Source: Streptomyces sp. ISL-66 (GTDB taxonomy: Bacteria > Actinomycetota > Actinomycetes > Streptomycetales > Streptomycetaceae). From it: 64,000 bases of DNA. The translations under genes and the position numbers were made by a program. The stretch's first letter is position 1, and each line of letters starts with the position of its first letter. The notes under the pieces are model-generated. The model ran no database searches. It saw only the letters and a list, made by a program, of their open reading frames with translations, and was not told the DNA's origin. This document shows positions 52,249 to 60,023 of this stretch, piece after piece. Where the stretch lies: the NCBI RefSeq assembly GCF_018614135.1, contig NZ_JAGGOW010000120.1, positions 1 to 64,000 on the forward strand, written 5' to 3'.

Positions 52249-53517
52249 ATGGCTCACGCACTGGTCGCCGGCGGCGGCATAGGCGGGCTCGCCACCGCAC
52301 TCTCCCTCGCCCGGCGGGGACACCGCGTCACCGTCGTCGAGCGCGGGGAGGCCCTCGCCGAGAGCGGCGCGGGCATCCAGCTCGGTCCGAACGCCTTCCA
52401 CGCCCTGGACCTCCTGGGCGTCGGCCGGGCCGTGCGCCACCGGGCGGTGTTCATCGAAGAGCTCCGCTTCATGGACGGCACGACGGACGAGAAGGTGGCC
52501 GTCATGCCGCTCAAGGGGTGCTACCGCCGGCGGTTCGGCAACTCCTACGCCGTGGTGCAGCGCGGCGACCTCTACCAGTCGCTGCTCGCGGCCTGCCGGG
52601 CGGCCGAAGGCGTCGGCCTGGTGACGGGGGCCGCCGTACGGCGCTACGCGCAGGACAGGGCGGGAGTCACCGTACGCACGGGGGACGGCCGGACGTTCAC
52701 GGGGGACCTCCTCGTCGGGGCCGACGGCATCCGGTCCGCCGTCCGCGCTCAACTCGTGGGCGACGGCCCGCCCCGGGTCTGCGGGCACACCATCTTCCGA
52801 TCGGTGATACCGATCGGAAGGGTGCCGGAGGACCTGCGGTGGAACGCGGTGACCCTGTGGGCGGGCCCCCGCTGGCACTTCGTCCACTACGACATCGGCG
52901 GCGGCGAGTACCTCAATCTCGCCGCGACCGTGGACGACGGCGCCCGCGAGCCCGTGGCGGGACGTCCCACGGACCGTGCGGCGGTGCTGGACCGCTTCCC
53001 GGAACTCGGCCCGACCGGACGGCGCCTGCTGGAACTGGGCGAGGGCTGGCGGCAATGGGTGCTCTGCGACCGCGACCCGGTCGACGTCTGGACGGACGGC
53101 CGGGTGGCCCTGATGGGCGACGCCGCCCACCCGATGCTCCAGTACGCGGCCCAAGGCGCGTGCCAGGCCCTGGAGGACGCGGTGGTCCTGGGCGAGGTGC
53201 TCGGCGACGCCACCGAGGCCGACGTCGCGCAGCGCCTGGAGAAGTACAACGCGGAACGGCGCGAGCGGACCGCACGCGTCCAGCTGCTGGCCAGGGAGAT
53301 GGGCACGCGGCTCTACCACCCCGCCGGCGGGGCCGCGCTGGAGCGCAACGCGATGCTGCGCTCCCTGAGCGAGGAGGACCTGTACGAGAAGGTCTCCTGG
53401 CTGCACGGCCACAGGCTCTCGGAGCGCCCGGAACCGGCCCCCGCGAGGGGGGCCGGCCGGGCGGTCAGACTTCGAGTGCCCGGTGCAGTCCGAGCCGGTC
53501 GGTCCCCAGTTTGGTGA
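52249..53517 (+). CDS. 3-Hydroxybenzoate 6-hydroxylase-like flavin monooxygenase
   Basis: A 422-residue class A flavoprotein hydroxylase. GGGIGGLATALSLARRGHRVTVVERG binds FAD, DLLVGADGIRSAVR is the DG motif, and WTDGRVALMGDAAHPMLQYAAQGACQALEDAV is the GD motif with the aromatic-ring hydroxylase His-Pro-Met-x-Gln-Tyr. AVVQRGDLYQSLL and ALWAGPRWHFVHYDI-type blocks match 3-hydroxybenzoate 6-hydroxylase. On 3-hydroxyanthranilate this reaction would give 2-amino-3,6-dihydroxybenzoate. The last ~25 residues are Arg/Ala-rich and overlap the 3' end of the convergent regulator gene by 53 bases. Confidence 0.88.
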   Translation: MAHALVAGGGIGGLATALSLARRGHRVTVVERGEALAESGAGIQLGPNAFHALDLLGVGRAVRHRAVFIEELRFMDGTTDEKVAVMPLKGCYRRRFGNSYAVVQRGDLYQSLLAACRAAEGVGLVTGAAVRRYAQDRAGVTVRTGDGRTFTGDLLVGADGIRSAVRAQLVGDGPPRVCGHTIFRSVIPIGRVPEDLRWNAVTLWAGPRWHFVHYDIGGGEYLNLAATVDDGAREPVAGRPTDRAAVLDRFPELGPTGRRLLELGEGWRQWVLCDRDPVDVWTDGRVALMGDAAHPMLQYAAQGACQALEDAVVLGEVLGDATEADVAQRLEKYNAERRERTARVQLLAREMGTRLYHPAGGAALERNAMLRSLSEEDLYEKVSWLHGHRLSERPEPAPARGAGRAVRLRVPGAVRAGRSPVW

Positions 53518-56365
53518 AGACCGCGGACAGCAGCTCGGAGACCGCCTGGGGGTCGGTGTGCATCGCCGTGGCGATCGCCCGGTTGTCGAGGCCGAGCGCG
53601 GCGTGCCCGGCCGCCGTGTGCTCCGCCACGGTCAGGGTGTCCTGCTCCGAGGCGTGCAGACGGCGCGGGCGCAGACCGGCCGACGCGAGCAGGGCGCGGG
53701 CCCGGCTCGCGAGTCCGTCCGCCCCGCAGGCGGCGGCGAGTTCCATGCCCCGGTAGACCTGCTGGGCCGCCAGGTGCGGGTCGCCGATGGTGTGCAGGGC
53801 CGTGCCGTGGTCGATCAGCGCGTGGGCGAGTTCACAGGCGGCCGGTGACTGCTCGAGGTGGTCCACCGCCTCCTGCAGCAGACCGCTCGCCTGGGCGGCG
53901 TCCGTGGCCGCCGCCGCGACGCGCAGCGCATGACCGATCACGCTGGACGTTCCGAACGCGCGGGCCCGGGACACCGCTTCGGCCGCCGTGGCGCGTGCCA
54001 GCTCGGGTGCGTGCGTCGCCTGGGCGAGCACCAGGTCGAGCTGCCAGGGACTCCACGAGGGGTTGCGCGTACCGCGCAGGTCCAGGCGCCTGCCCGCCGC
54101 GGTCAGGTGGTGCTCCGCCTCCTCGATCCTGCCCTGGGCGAGGAGGAGCTTGCCCCACACGGCCTGCGGGTCGGGGTAGACCACCGCGTTGGGGAAGCCG
54201 TCCGCGAGCTTGTAGGTGTGGGCCACCCGCTGGGCCTCCGCGGTGTTCCCGCGGGCGAGCAGCGTCTCGATGAGGGTTCCGACCGCGTACCACTGTGCCG
54301 GGATCCCGTGTCCGACGCGATCGGCGATCGCGAGGCCGTTGCGTACGAAGTCCTCGGCCTCGGCGAGCCGCCCGCGCCGGTAGCGGACGTAGCCGAGCAA
54401 GGTGTAGACGAACGACAGGTGCGCGCCGCGCCAGCCCTTCGCCTCGAACTCCAGGATCGCCGTGTTGAAGAGGTCCTCGGCCCGGCCCGGCTGGTCGCAG
54501 TACATGAGCGTGACCGCGACGACGGCCGGCACCTCGAAGCCGAAGTCCTGGTCGGTCCAGCTCATGCCCCCGTCCAGCGCCTGCTGCGCGTACTCCAGGG
54601 CGGTGGAGGCGTGTTCGCCGCGCATGGCGGCGTCCCAGGCCCGCAGGCCCAGGATGTGCCGCTCGGGCAGACCGCGGCCGGTGAGCCGCTTGGCGAACTG
54701 GGAGAGGAGCCGGGAGCGGCCGGGTGAATTCTCCTCGTCGACCCGGACGGAGTTCCACTTGAACTGCTCGGCCTGCATGCGCAGCCGCGTCCGGGAGCTC
54801 GTGGCGCGCCGGGCCTCCTCCGCGAGGAGTCCGGCCGCCTCCGCCAGCTGGCCCGTGTGGGCGAGTGCCTGGGCGAGCCGGTAGGTGATCGCCTCCCGCA
54901 GGCCCTGGTCGGTCTTGGGCTCTTCCAGGGCGGCCCTGAGCTGGTTGATCGTGGTCGCGGGATCGTGCAGGAGGTTGGCGGATCCGAGTTCGAAGAGGAC
55001 CTCGGCCCTGTCCTCGACGTCCGGGGGTTCGCGCAGCGCGCGGGCCAGATAGCGGCGCGCGGCGTCGGGGGCGCCGGCGGAGAAGCTCTCGCGCGCGGCC
55101 TGGCGCAGCTGCTGCACCACCCACGGGTCGCCGTCCGGATGCATCTCCAGCAGGTGGCGGGCGGCGACCGCGGAGCCCTGGCCGTCGTCGACGAGGGCTT
55201 GGGCGGCCATTCCGTGCATGGCGACGCGCACACCGGGCGGAATCGACCGGTACACGGCCGTGGCGATGAGGGGGTGGAAGAACTCCACGACCTCCTTGCG
55301 CCGCACGCTGGTGAGGACGGTCAGGATGCGCGCGCCCCGCAGCTGGTCGATGGCCTCGGCGGCCTGCGCCTCACCGAGGGCGGCGACGCCTCCGACGATG
55401 CCGATCGGGACCGCGGTGCCGAGCACGGCGGCGGCCCACGCGAAGCGGACGGTGGACGGTCCCAGCTGTTCGAGCCGGTCGATCAGGCCGCTGCCCTTGA
55501 CGGCGGAGGCCAGGTCGCGGAGCTGGGGGATGTTCTCCTGGTGCGGCTTCAGCTCGCGATCGCGGCCCTTCATGGCCAACTCGACGACCTCGAAGGGGTT
55601 TCCGCCGGTGATCGCCCAGCACTCCCGGCAGAACACGTCGTCGGCGCTCTCCCCGAGGGCGTCGCGCACGATGCGCGCCACCGCGCTCGTCGTCAGGGGA
55701 GCGAGCTCGTGCGGACGGCTCCCCTGGCGCCCCATCAGGGCGCGCAGCGAGCCGGCGTCGGCCGGGATCTCGTCGGGACGGCAGGCCACCATGATCAGCA
55801 TGGCCAGTTCCTCCGCCCGCGCGGCGAAGGAGGTCAGCCAGGTCAGGGACTCGGAGTCCGCCCAGTGCGCGTCGTCGACGATGAGGACGACGGGGGCGTT
55901 GCGTACCGCTAAGTGCGTGACCACCCAGTCGAGGCCGTCGCGCACGCCCTGCGGATCGGGTCCCGTCGGGCCCTTCGGCGCGGCGGTCAGCCCGAGGGCG
56001 GGGGCGACGATGCTGTACCAGTTGCCGAGGGCGTCACGCCGTTCGTCCTCGTTCATGGCGGCGAGGGCCGGTTGGATGAGCTGGCGCATCACGTGGAACG
56101 GCACCTGCCGCTCCTGCTCGCCGCCGCGTGCGAAGAGCACGGTGCAGGAGCGTTCGCCGGCATGCCGGCGGGCCTCGTTCAGCAGGGTGGTCTTGCCTAT
56201 GCCGGCCGATCCGGCGAAGGTCAGCACGCCTCCGAGCCGGGTGGCCGGACCTCTGGCCGAGATGCCGCAGAGGAGGTCCACCGCGCGTTGGATCGCGAGG
56301 ACTTCGGACTCTCGTTCCAGCAGTGGCTGGGAATCCCAGCCTCTGGGTTCCGTGACGTATGACAT
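53465..56365 (-). CDS. LAL-type transcriptional regulator (ATPase, TPR-like, degenerate LuxR HTH)
   Basis: A 966-residue large ATP-binding LuxR-family regulator. Walker A is GSAGIGKT at residues 52-59 and Walker B is VVLIVDDAHWADSESL. Long helical repeats follow (~350-850). The C-terminal ~60 residues (SEQDTLTVAEHTAAGHAALGLDNRAIATAMHTDPQAVSELLSAVFTKLG) align with the LuxR HTH but with several consensus positions lost. Leu152 is a TTA codon, making translation bldA-dependent. The ATG has GAGGGGG six bases upstream. It is the only regulator inside the cluster and converges on the hydroxylase gene. Confidence 0.9.
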   Translation of the reverse strand: MSYVTEPRGWDSQPLLERESEVLAIQRAVDLLCGISARGPATRLGGVLTFAGSAGIGKTTLLNEARRHAGERSCTVLFARGGEQERQVPFHVMRQLIQPALAAMNEDERRDALGNWYSIVAPALGLTAAPKGPTGPDPQGVRDGLDWVVTHLAVRNAPVVLIVDDAHWADSESLTWLTSFAARAEELAMLIMVACRPDEIPADAGSLRALMGRQGSRPHELAPLTTSAVARIVRDALGESADDVFCRECWAITGGNPFEVVELAMKGRDRELKPHQENIPQLRDLASAVKGSGLIDRLEQLGPSTVRFAWAAAVLGTAVPIGIVGGVAALGEAQAAEAIDQLRGARILTVLTSVRRKEVVEFFHPLIATAVYRSIPPGVRVAMHGMAAQALVDDGQGSAVAARHLLEMHPDGDPWVVQQLRQAARESFSAGAPDAARRYLARALREPPDVEDRAEVLFELGSANLLHDPATTINQLRAALEEPKTDQGLREAITYRLAQALAHTGQLAEAAGLLAEEARRATSSRTRLRMQAEQFKWNSVRVDEENSPGRSRLLSQFAKRLTGRGLPERHILGLRAWDAAMRGEHASTALEYAQQALDGGMSWTDQDFGFEVPAVVAVTLMYCDQPGRAEDLFNTAILEFEAKGWRGAHLSFVYTLLGYVRYRRGRLAEAEDFVRNGLAIADRVGHGIPAQWYAVGTLIETLLARGNTAEAQRVAHTYKLADGFPNAVVYPDPQAVWGKLLLAQGRIEEAEHHLTAAGRRLDLRGTRNPSWSPWQLDLVLAQATHAPELARATAAEAVSRARAFGTSSVIGHALRVAAAATDAAQASGLLQEAVDHLEQSPAACELAHALIDHGTALHTIGDPHLAAQQVYRGMELAAACGADGLASRARALLASAGLRPRRLHASEQDTLTVAEHTAAGHAALGLDNRAIATAMHTDPQAVSELLSAVFTKLGTDRLGLHRALEV

Positions 56366-56434
56366 CTGTAGCCCCCTCCAGCGCGTGCGGCCGAGTGTAC
56401 GGGCCCGAGGGGGAGTTGCGGGTGTTTCAGCACA

Positions 56435-57838
56435 CTATTGCGGCATCTCATCACCCGTACGGGAAGAGCCCTGTACCCTGCGCGGCACGGGAATCATGGG
56501 CAGCTCACTGGGCTGCGGGATGCCCGCGGGGAGTTCGCGGACGGTGACCCCGGGCGCGGGGGCCAGGTGCCACCGCGAGGCCACCGTCGCCACCGCGGTC
56601 AAGATCTCCGCCACGGCGAACGAGTCGCCGATGCACTTGTGCTGGCCGGCCCCGAACGGGACGTAGCTGTGCGTACGGGCCCGCTCGCTCGCGCCCTGCT
56701 GCCAGCGGTCCGGGTCGAAGACGGTGGGGTCCGGGAAGAGTACGGGATCCCGGTGCAACGCGTAGGGGCTGTAGGCCAGTTCGGCGCCGGCCGGGATCGA
56801 TACGCCGCCGAGTGTGAGGGGTGCCAGGGCACGCCGGGTGAAGAGCAGCGGCGAGTGCAGGCGCAGTGCTTCCTGGAAGACGTTGTTCGTATAGGTCAGC
56901 GCGGGTATGTCCTCGGGCCGGACCGGGCGCGCCCCCACGACCGCGTCGACCTCGGCGTGGAGGCGCTTCTCCACCTCGGGGTGTCGGCCGATCTCGTGGA
57001 AGATCCAGGAGAGCGTGGTCGCCGAGGTCTCCGTGCCGGCGAACATGATGGCGATGACCTCGTCCCGGACCTGCTCGGGGCCCATCGACGAACCCGTCTC
57101 GGCGTCCACGCTGGACAGCAGCAGGGAGAGGAGGTCGTGACGGTCCTCGCCCCCGCCCTTCTCCTCGGCTCGGTACCGCGCGATCACCTCGTCGATGATC
57201 AGGCGCAGGCGGGCGGCGGCCGCGTCGAACCGCCGGTTGTACGGGATGGGCAGCCGGTCCAGGGACTTGGGCATGACAGCCCGTACGAGCATGCCCTCCA
57301 GGACGATGGGCAGCGAGCGGTGCACCTCCTCCACGGCGGAGCGGCTCAGATCGCCCGAGAAGATCATTTCGGCGACCGAGGACATCGCGTACCCGCGCGC
57401 CTCCGTGACCATGGAGATCTCGCGGCCGGCCGTCCACGACGCGGACATCGCCTCCGCCTGCCGGCACATCACCTCGGCGTACTCGGCGATGTGGTTCCGG
57501 TGGAAGGCGGGCTGCATCATCCGGCGCTGTTTGCGGTGGAAGTCGCCGTCGGTCGTCACGATGCCGTTGCCGAACACGGGGCGGAGCCGGTCGAAGATCC
57601 GTCCACGGCCGAACCGGTGGGCCTGCTGGACCAGCACGGCGTGCACGTGCTCCGGGCTCGTCAGGACGTGGACGGGCCAGGTGCCGATGTCGAGCCGGAC
57701 GATGTCGCCGTGCTCCCGCAAGGACTCCAGGAAGGCGATGGGTTGGCGCCACAGCTGCAGGGCGTGCCCCAGGAGCGGTAACCGTCCCGGGGCCACCGGA
57801 GCTTGGACCGCGGGGCCGGACTGCTCCGCATGTGCCAT
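56435..57838 (-). CDS. Cytochrome P450 paired with terpene synthase
   Basis: A 467-residue P450: PVAPGRLPLLGHALQLWRQPIAFLESLREHGDIV, HRKQRRMMQPAFHRNHIAEY, the I-helix IMFAGTETSATTLSW, ExxR in EALRL and haem loop FGAGQHKCIGDSFAVAE. It resembles terpene-oxidising P450s such as pentalenene oxygenase. The chosen ATG has AGGGAG seven bases upstream. An ATG six codons earlier overlaps the terpene synthase stop (ATGA), so the two are translationally coupled. Leu20 is a TTA codon. Likely role: oxidation of the hydrocarbon made by the neighbouring synthase. Confidence 0.9.
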   Translation of the reverse strand: MAHAEQSGPAVQAPVAPGRLPLLGHALQLWRQPIAFLESLREHGDIVRLDIGTWPVHVLTSPEHVHAVLVQQAHRFGRGRIFDRLRPVFGNGIVTTDGDFHRKQRRMMQPAFHRNHIAEYAEVMCRQAEAMSASWTAGREISMVTEARGYAMSSVAEMIFSGDLSRSAVEEVHRSLPIVLEGMLVRAVMPKSLDRLPIPYNRRFDAAAARLRLIIDEVIARYRAEEKGGGEDRHDLLSLLLSSVDAETGSSMGPEQVRDEVIAIMFAGTETSATTLSWIFHEIGRHPEVEKRLHAEVDAVVGARPVRPEDIPALTYTNNVFQEALRLHSPLLFTRRALAPLTLGGVSIPAGAELAYSPYALHRDPVLFPDPTVFDPDRWQQGASERARTHSYVPFGAGQHKCIGDSFAVAEILTAVATVASRWHLAPAPGVTVRELPAGIPQPSELPMIPVPRRVQGSSRTGDEMPQ

Positions 57839-57852
57839 GGATGGACTCCCTG

Positions 57853-58890
57853 TCATGCCACGGATACGAGATCCGGGCGGGTGTACGCAGACTCCAGCCC
57901 GGCCGCGAACCGTTCGTCGCTGTACCGCGTGCACTCGTAACGCTGCCACAGATCGGCGCCGATGATCCAGTCCTCGTAGCTGCGCACGCACCGGGTGACC
58001 GCGTCGCGCAGGGCCGCGTCCGTCCCGGGGAGAGCGTCCATGGCCTGGAACAGGCTGCGTTCTTCGGCCAGATACTGCTCGATGCGGATCTGGATGCGGC
58101 CCTCGACCGCCCGGACGGCTTCGGGCAGGGAGCAGTTCTCCCAGGAGGAGATGAGGGAGACGAGGTTGTTGGTGTCCCCGCAGGCGTGCTCCTTCGGCAG
58201 GGAGAACACGTCGTTGCCCCACGAGATGATGTCCACCGCGCTGGCGACGACCGCCCGGTACTCGGGGAGGTCGTGGACGTGCTGCGGGAGGTCGATCCCG
58301 AGTCCGGCCTCCACCATGTCCATCATCGGCAGCAGTTGGGAGCTGTGCCGGCGCATGAGCACGTACTCCTGGACCGTCTGGCGTCCGCCGCTTCCGCGGT
58401 TACCCGCTTCCTGGTCGAGGGAGTGGAGCATGAGCGGCACATGCGCGCGGTAACGGGCCGCGGTCCCCTCGGACATGCCGGCCAGTATCCGGTCGCACAG
58501 GTCGACGAATCCCGTCACCAGCGGGTTTCGGCCGGGTGCGTGGTCCCCGGTCCGTCCCGTCTCCAGGTAGCTGGTGATCGCGTCGGTGATGGGCCGCCAG
58601 GCCGCCAGGTCGCCCGCCCTGATGAGGTGGTCGTGCTGGTCGTCCAGGACGAACGACCAGGCCATCCACTCGGCGAGCAGGACGATGCGCTCGTAGGGCA
58701 CCTCGCCGCTCACCCGGCCGGCGAGGTGTCCCACGCCGATGCCCGAGAACTCCTCGGCGGCGGCGGTGACGAGCTCGTGACCCAGCACCCAGGAGGTGGC
58801 TTCGGCGTTGGCGCGGGCGGCTTGCGGATGCTTGGAGTTCCCGAAGGGAAGGTGGAAATCGGGAACGGAGAAAGAACTGAGTCGGGCCAT
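57853..58890 (-). CDS. Class I terpene synthase
   Basis: A 345-residue bacterial terpene cyclase. The metal-binding Asp-rich motif is Asp83-Asp84-Gln-His-Asp87 (FVLDDQHDH). The NSE triad is WGNDVFSLPKEHA near residue 228. The effector Arg-Tyr pair near the C-terminus is visible as WQRYECTRYSDERFA. Length and motifs suit a sesquiterpene or diterpene synthase; I cannot predict the product. GGGGGA is five bases before the ATG. Operon partner of the P450. The upstream region has two inverted repeats. Confidence 0.93.
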   Translation of the reverse strand: MARLSSFSVPDFHLPFGNSKHPQAARANAEATSWVLGHELVTAAAEEFSGIGVGHLAGRVSGEVPYERIVLLAEWMAWSFVLDDQHDHLIRAGDLAAWRPITDAITSYLETGRTGDHAPGRNPLVTGFVDLCDRILAGMSEGTAARYRAHVPLMLHSLDQEAGNRGSGGRQTVQEYVLMRRHSSQLLPMMDMVEAGLGIDLPQHVHDLPEYRAVVASAVDIISWGNDVFSLPKEHACGDTNNLVSLISSWENCSLPEAVRAVEGRIQIRIEQYLAEERSLFQAMDALPGTDAALRDAVTRCVRSYEDWIIGADLWQRYECTRYSDERFAAGLESAYTRPDLVSVA

Positions 58891-59338
58891 TGATCCCCCA
58901 CGGAAGAGTCGGATTGGTCAATACCCGCTCAATACACGGTCGCGCATTCCACCCGCGACCCCGAACGCCCCTCTGCTGCGGTGTCGCCTCGGAGGCACCT
59001 GGTGGCGATCGGAATAAACCGGTCGCCGAGTGGCCTGATCCTGCCCATGCGTGACCACATCAGGCCACGCGTGAACTAATTTACCCTCAGGGTGCAGCGG
59101 ACTGTCAATGTAGGGCGGCCCAACCCGGGGAATCCATCCCGGAATTGCCGAAAATGCCATTCATTCGGAATGTGCAATCGGCATAGTCGCTTCCGTCTGG
59201 GGTGCCCGGGGGGTGCCCGGGGCGCCCGGGGCGCCGTGGGTTCACGGAAGGGCCGCCGGGTGGCCGAAGACCGCCGTCGAGGGGGCGGCCACTGCCTACA
59301 CTGCGAAGGGCCGCGGCCGTTGGGGAAGGGATGGGAGC
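58891..59338. promoter_or_regulatory. 448-base divergent region with two dyads
   Basis: This gap separates the leftward terpene-synthase operon from the rightward hypothetical gene. It contains GGCGATCGG/CCGGTCGCC (59004-59012 and 59019-59027, one mismatch) and a perfect 10-base dyad GTGGCCTGAT/ATCAGGCCAC (59030-59039 and 59059-59068), followed by an AT-richer stretch around 59075-59110. The dyads are typical TetR/LuxR-size operators. No coding frame is convincing; a GGGCGCCC-rich tract near 59205-59235 is simple sequence. Confidence 0.5.
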
Positions 59339-59794
59339 ATGATCGAGCACCATCCGGCGGACCCGGCGGATCCCGGAGACGGCCGGGAGCCCGATGTCCT
59401 GGGCTCCTACCTGGAGTTCCTGCGCACGCGCCTGGGCGGGGAGCGGTTCGAGGCGCTCGTCAGGGCGGTCCAGACCGCCTGCGCGCTGCTCGCCGAGGAG
59501 CACCAGGTCCTGCTCGAAGTGCCGGGAGAGGGCGAGCTCACCCCCGACCTGCGGGGCGAGTACCTGTCCCTCATGGCCGTGATGATCACGGGCCACCTGG
59601 ACCACCACCTGGTCGAACTCGAGACCCCCGGCGGCGGCAAGGGCTGGGCGGTCGTGGAGAACGGCCGCGTGCGTCAACAACCGCCCCCCGCACCGCAGTC
59701 CACGTCCCCGCTCGGCTGGGACGCCGAGGGACGGGCCTGGATCGACGGCCAGCTCGACGGCATCGTCCGCGCGACCGACTCCACGGCCCCCTGA
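59339..59794 (+). CDS. Hypothetical soluble protein (151 aa)
   Basis: Not recognised. The N-terminal half is a helical domain, LGSYLEFLRTRLGGERFEALVRAVQTACALLAEEHQVLLEVPG, followed by EYLSLMAVMITGHLDHHLVELE. The C-terminal half is Pro/Gln-rich (RQQPPPAPQST) and ends with WDAEGRAWIDGQLDGIVRA. No motif for an enzyme is visible. Purine-rich GGAAGGGATGGGAG precedes the ATG. It lies between the terpene locus and the MscS gene and belongs to neither by spacing. Confidence 0.65.
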   Translation: MIEHHPADPADPGDGREPDVLGSYLEFLRTRLGGERFEALVRAVQTACALLAEEHQVLLEVPGEGELTPDLRGEYLSLMAVMITGHLDHHLVELETPGGGKGWAVVENGRVRQQPPPAPQSTSPLGWDAEGRAWIDGQLDGIVRATDSTAP

Positions 59795-60023
59795 AGGCCC
59801 CGGCGCGCCGCCGGCGGCCGCGAGGGACCGTACGCACCGGCCCACCTGCGCCGCCGTCGTGGTCATGAGGCAGGATGGCAGCCCGTTCCGGATGCGTACA
59901 CACGGCCGAACGCGGTTCCACGCACGACGATCTGACAGGTGACAAGGTGACCACACCCCTCATACGACGGCCGGCAGGGCCCGTCGAAGCAACCCCGGTC
60001 CGGCACGGGGCGGAGGGCGTCCG

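Noticed and set aside
48719-53517. Phenazine biosynthesis cluster
   Set aside because: PhzE- and PhzD-like genes are present but no PhzF, PhzA/B or PhzG; an EntA-like dehydrogenase sits in their place.
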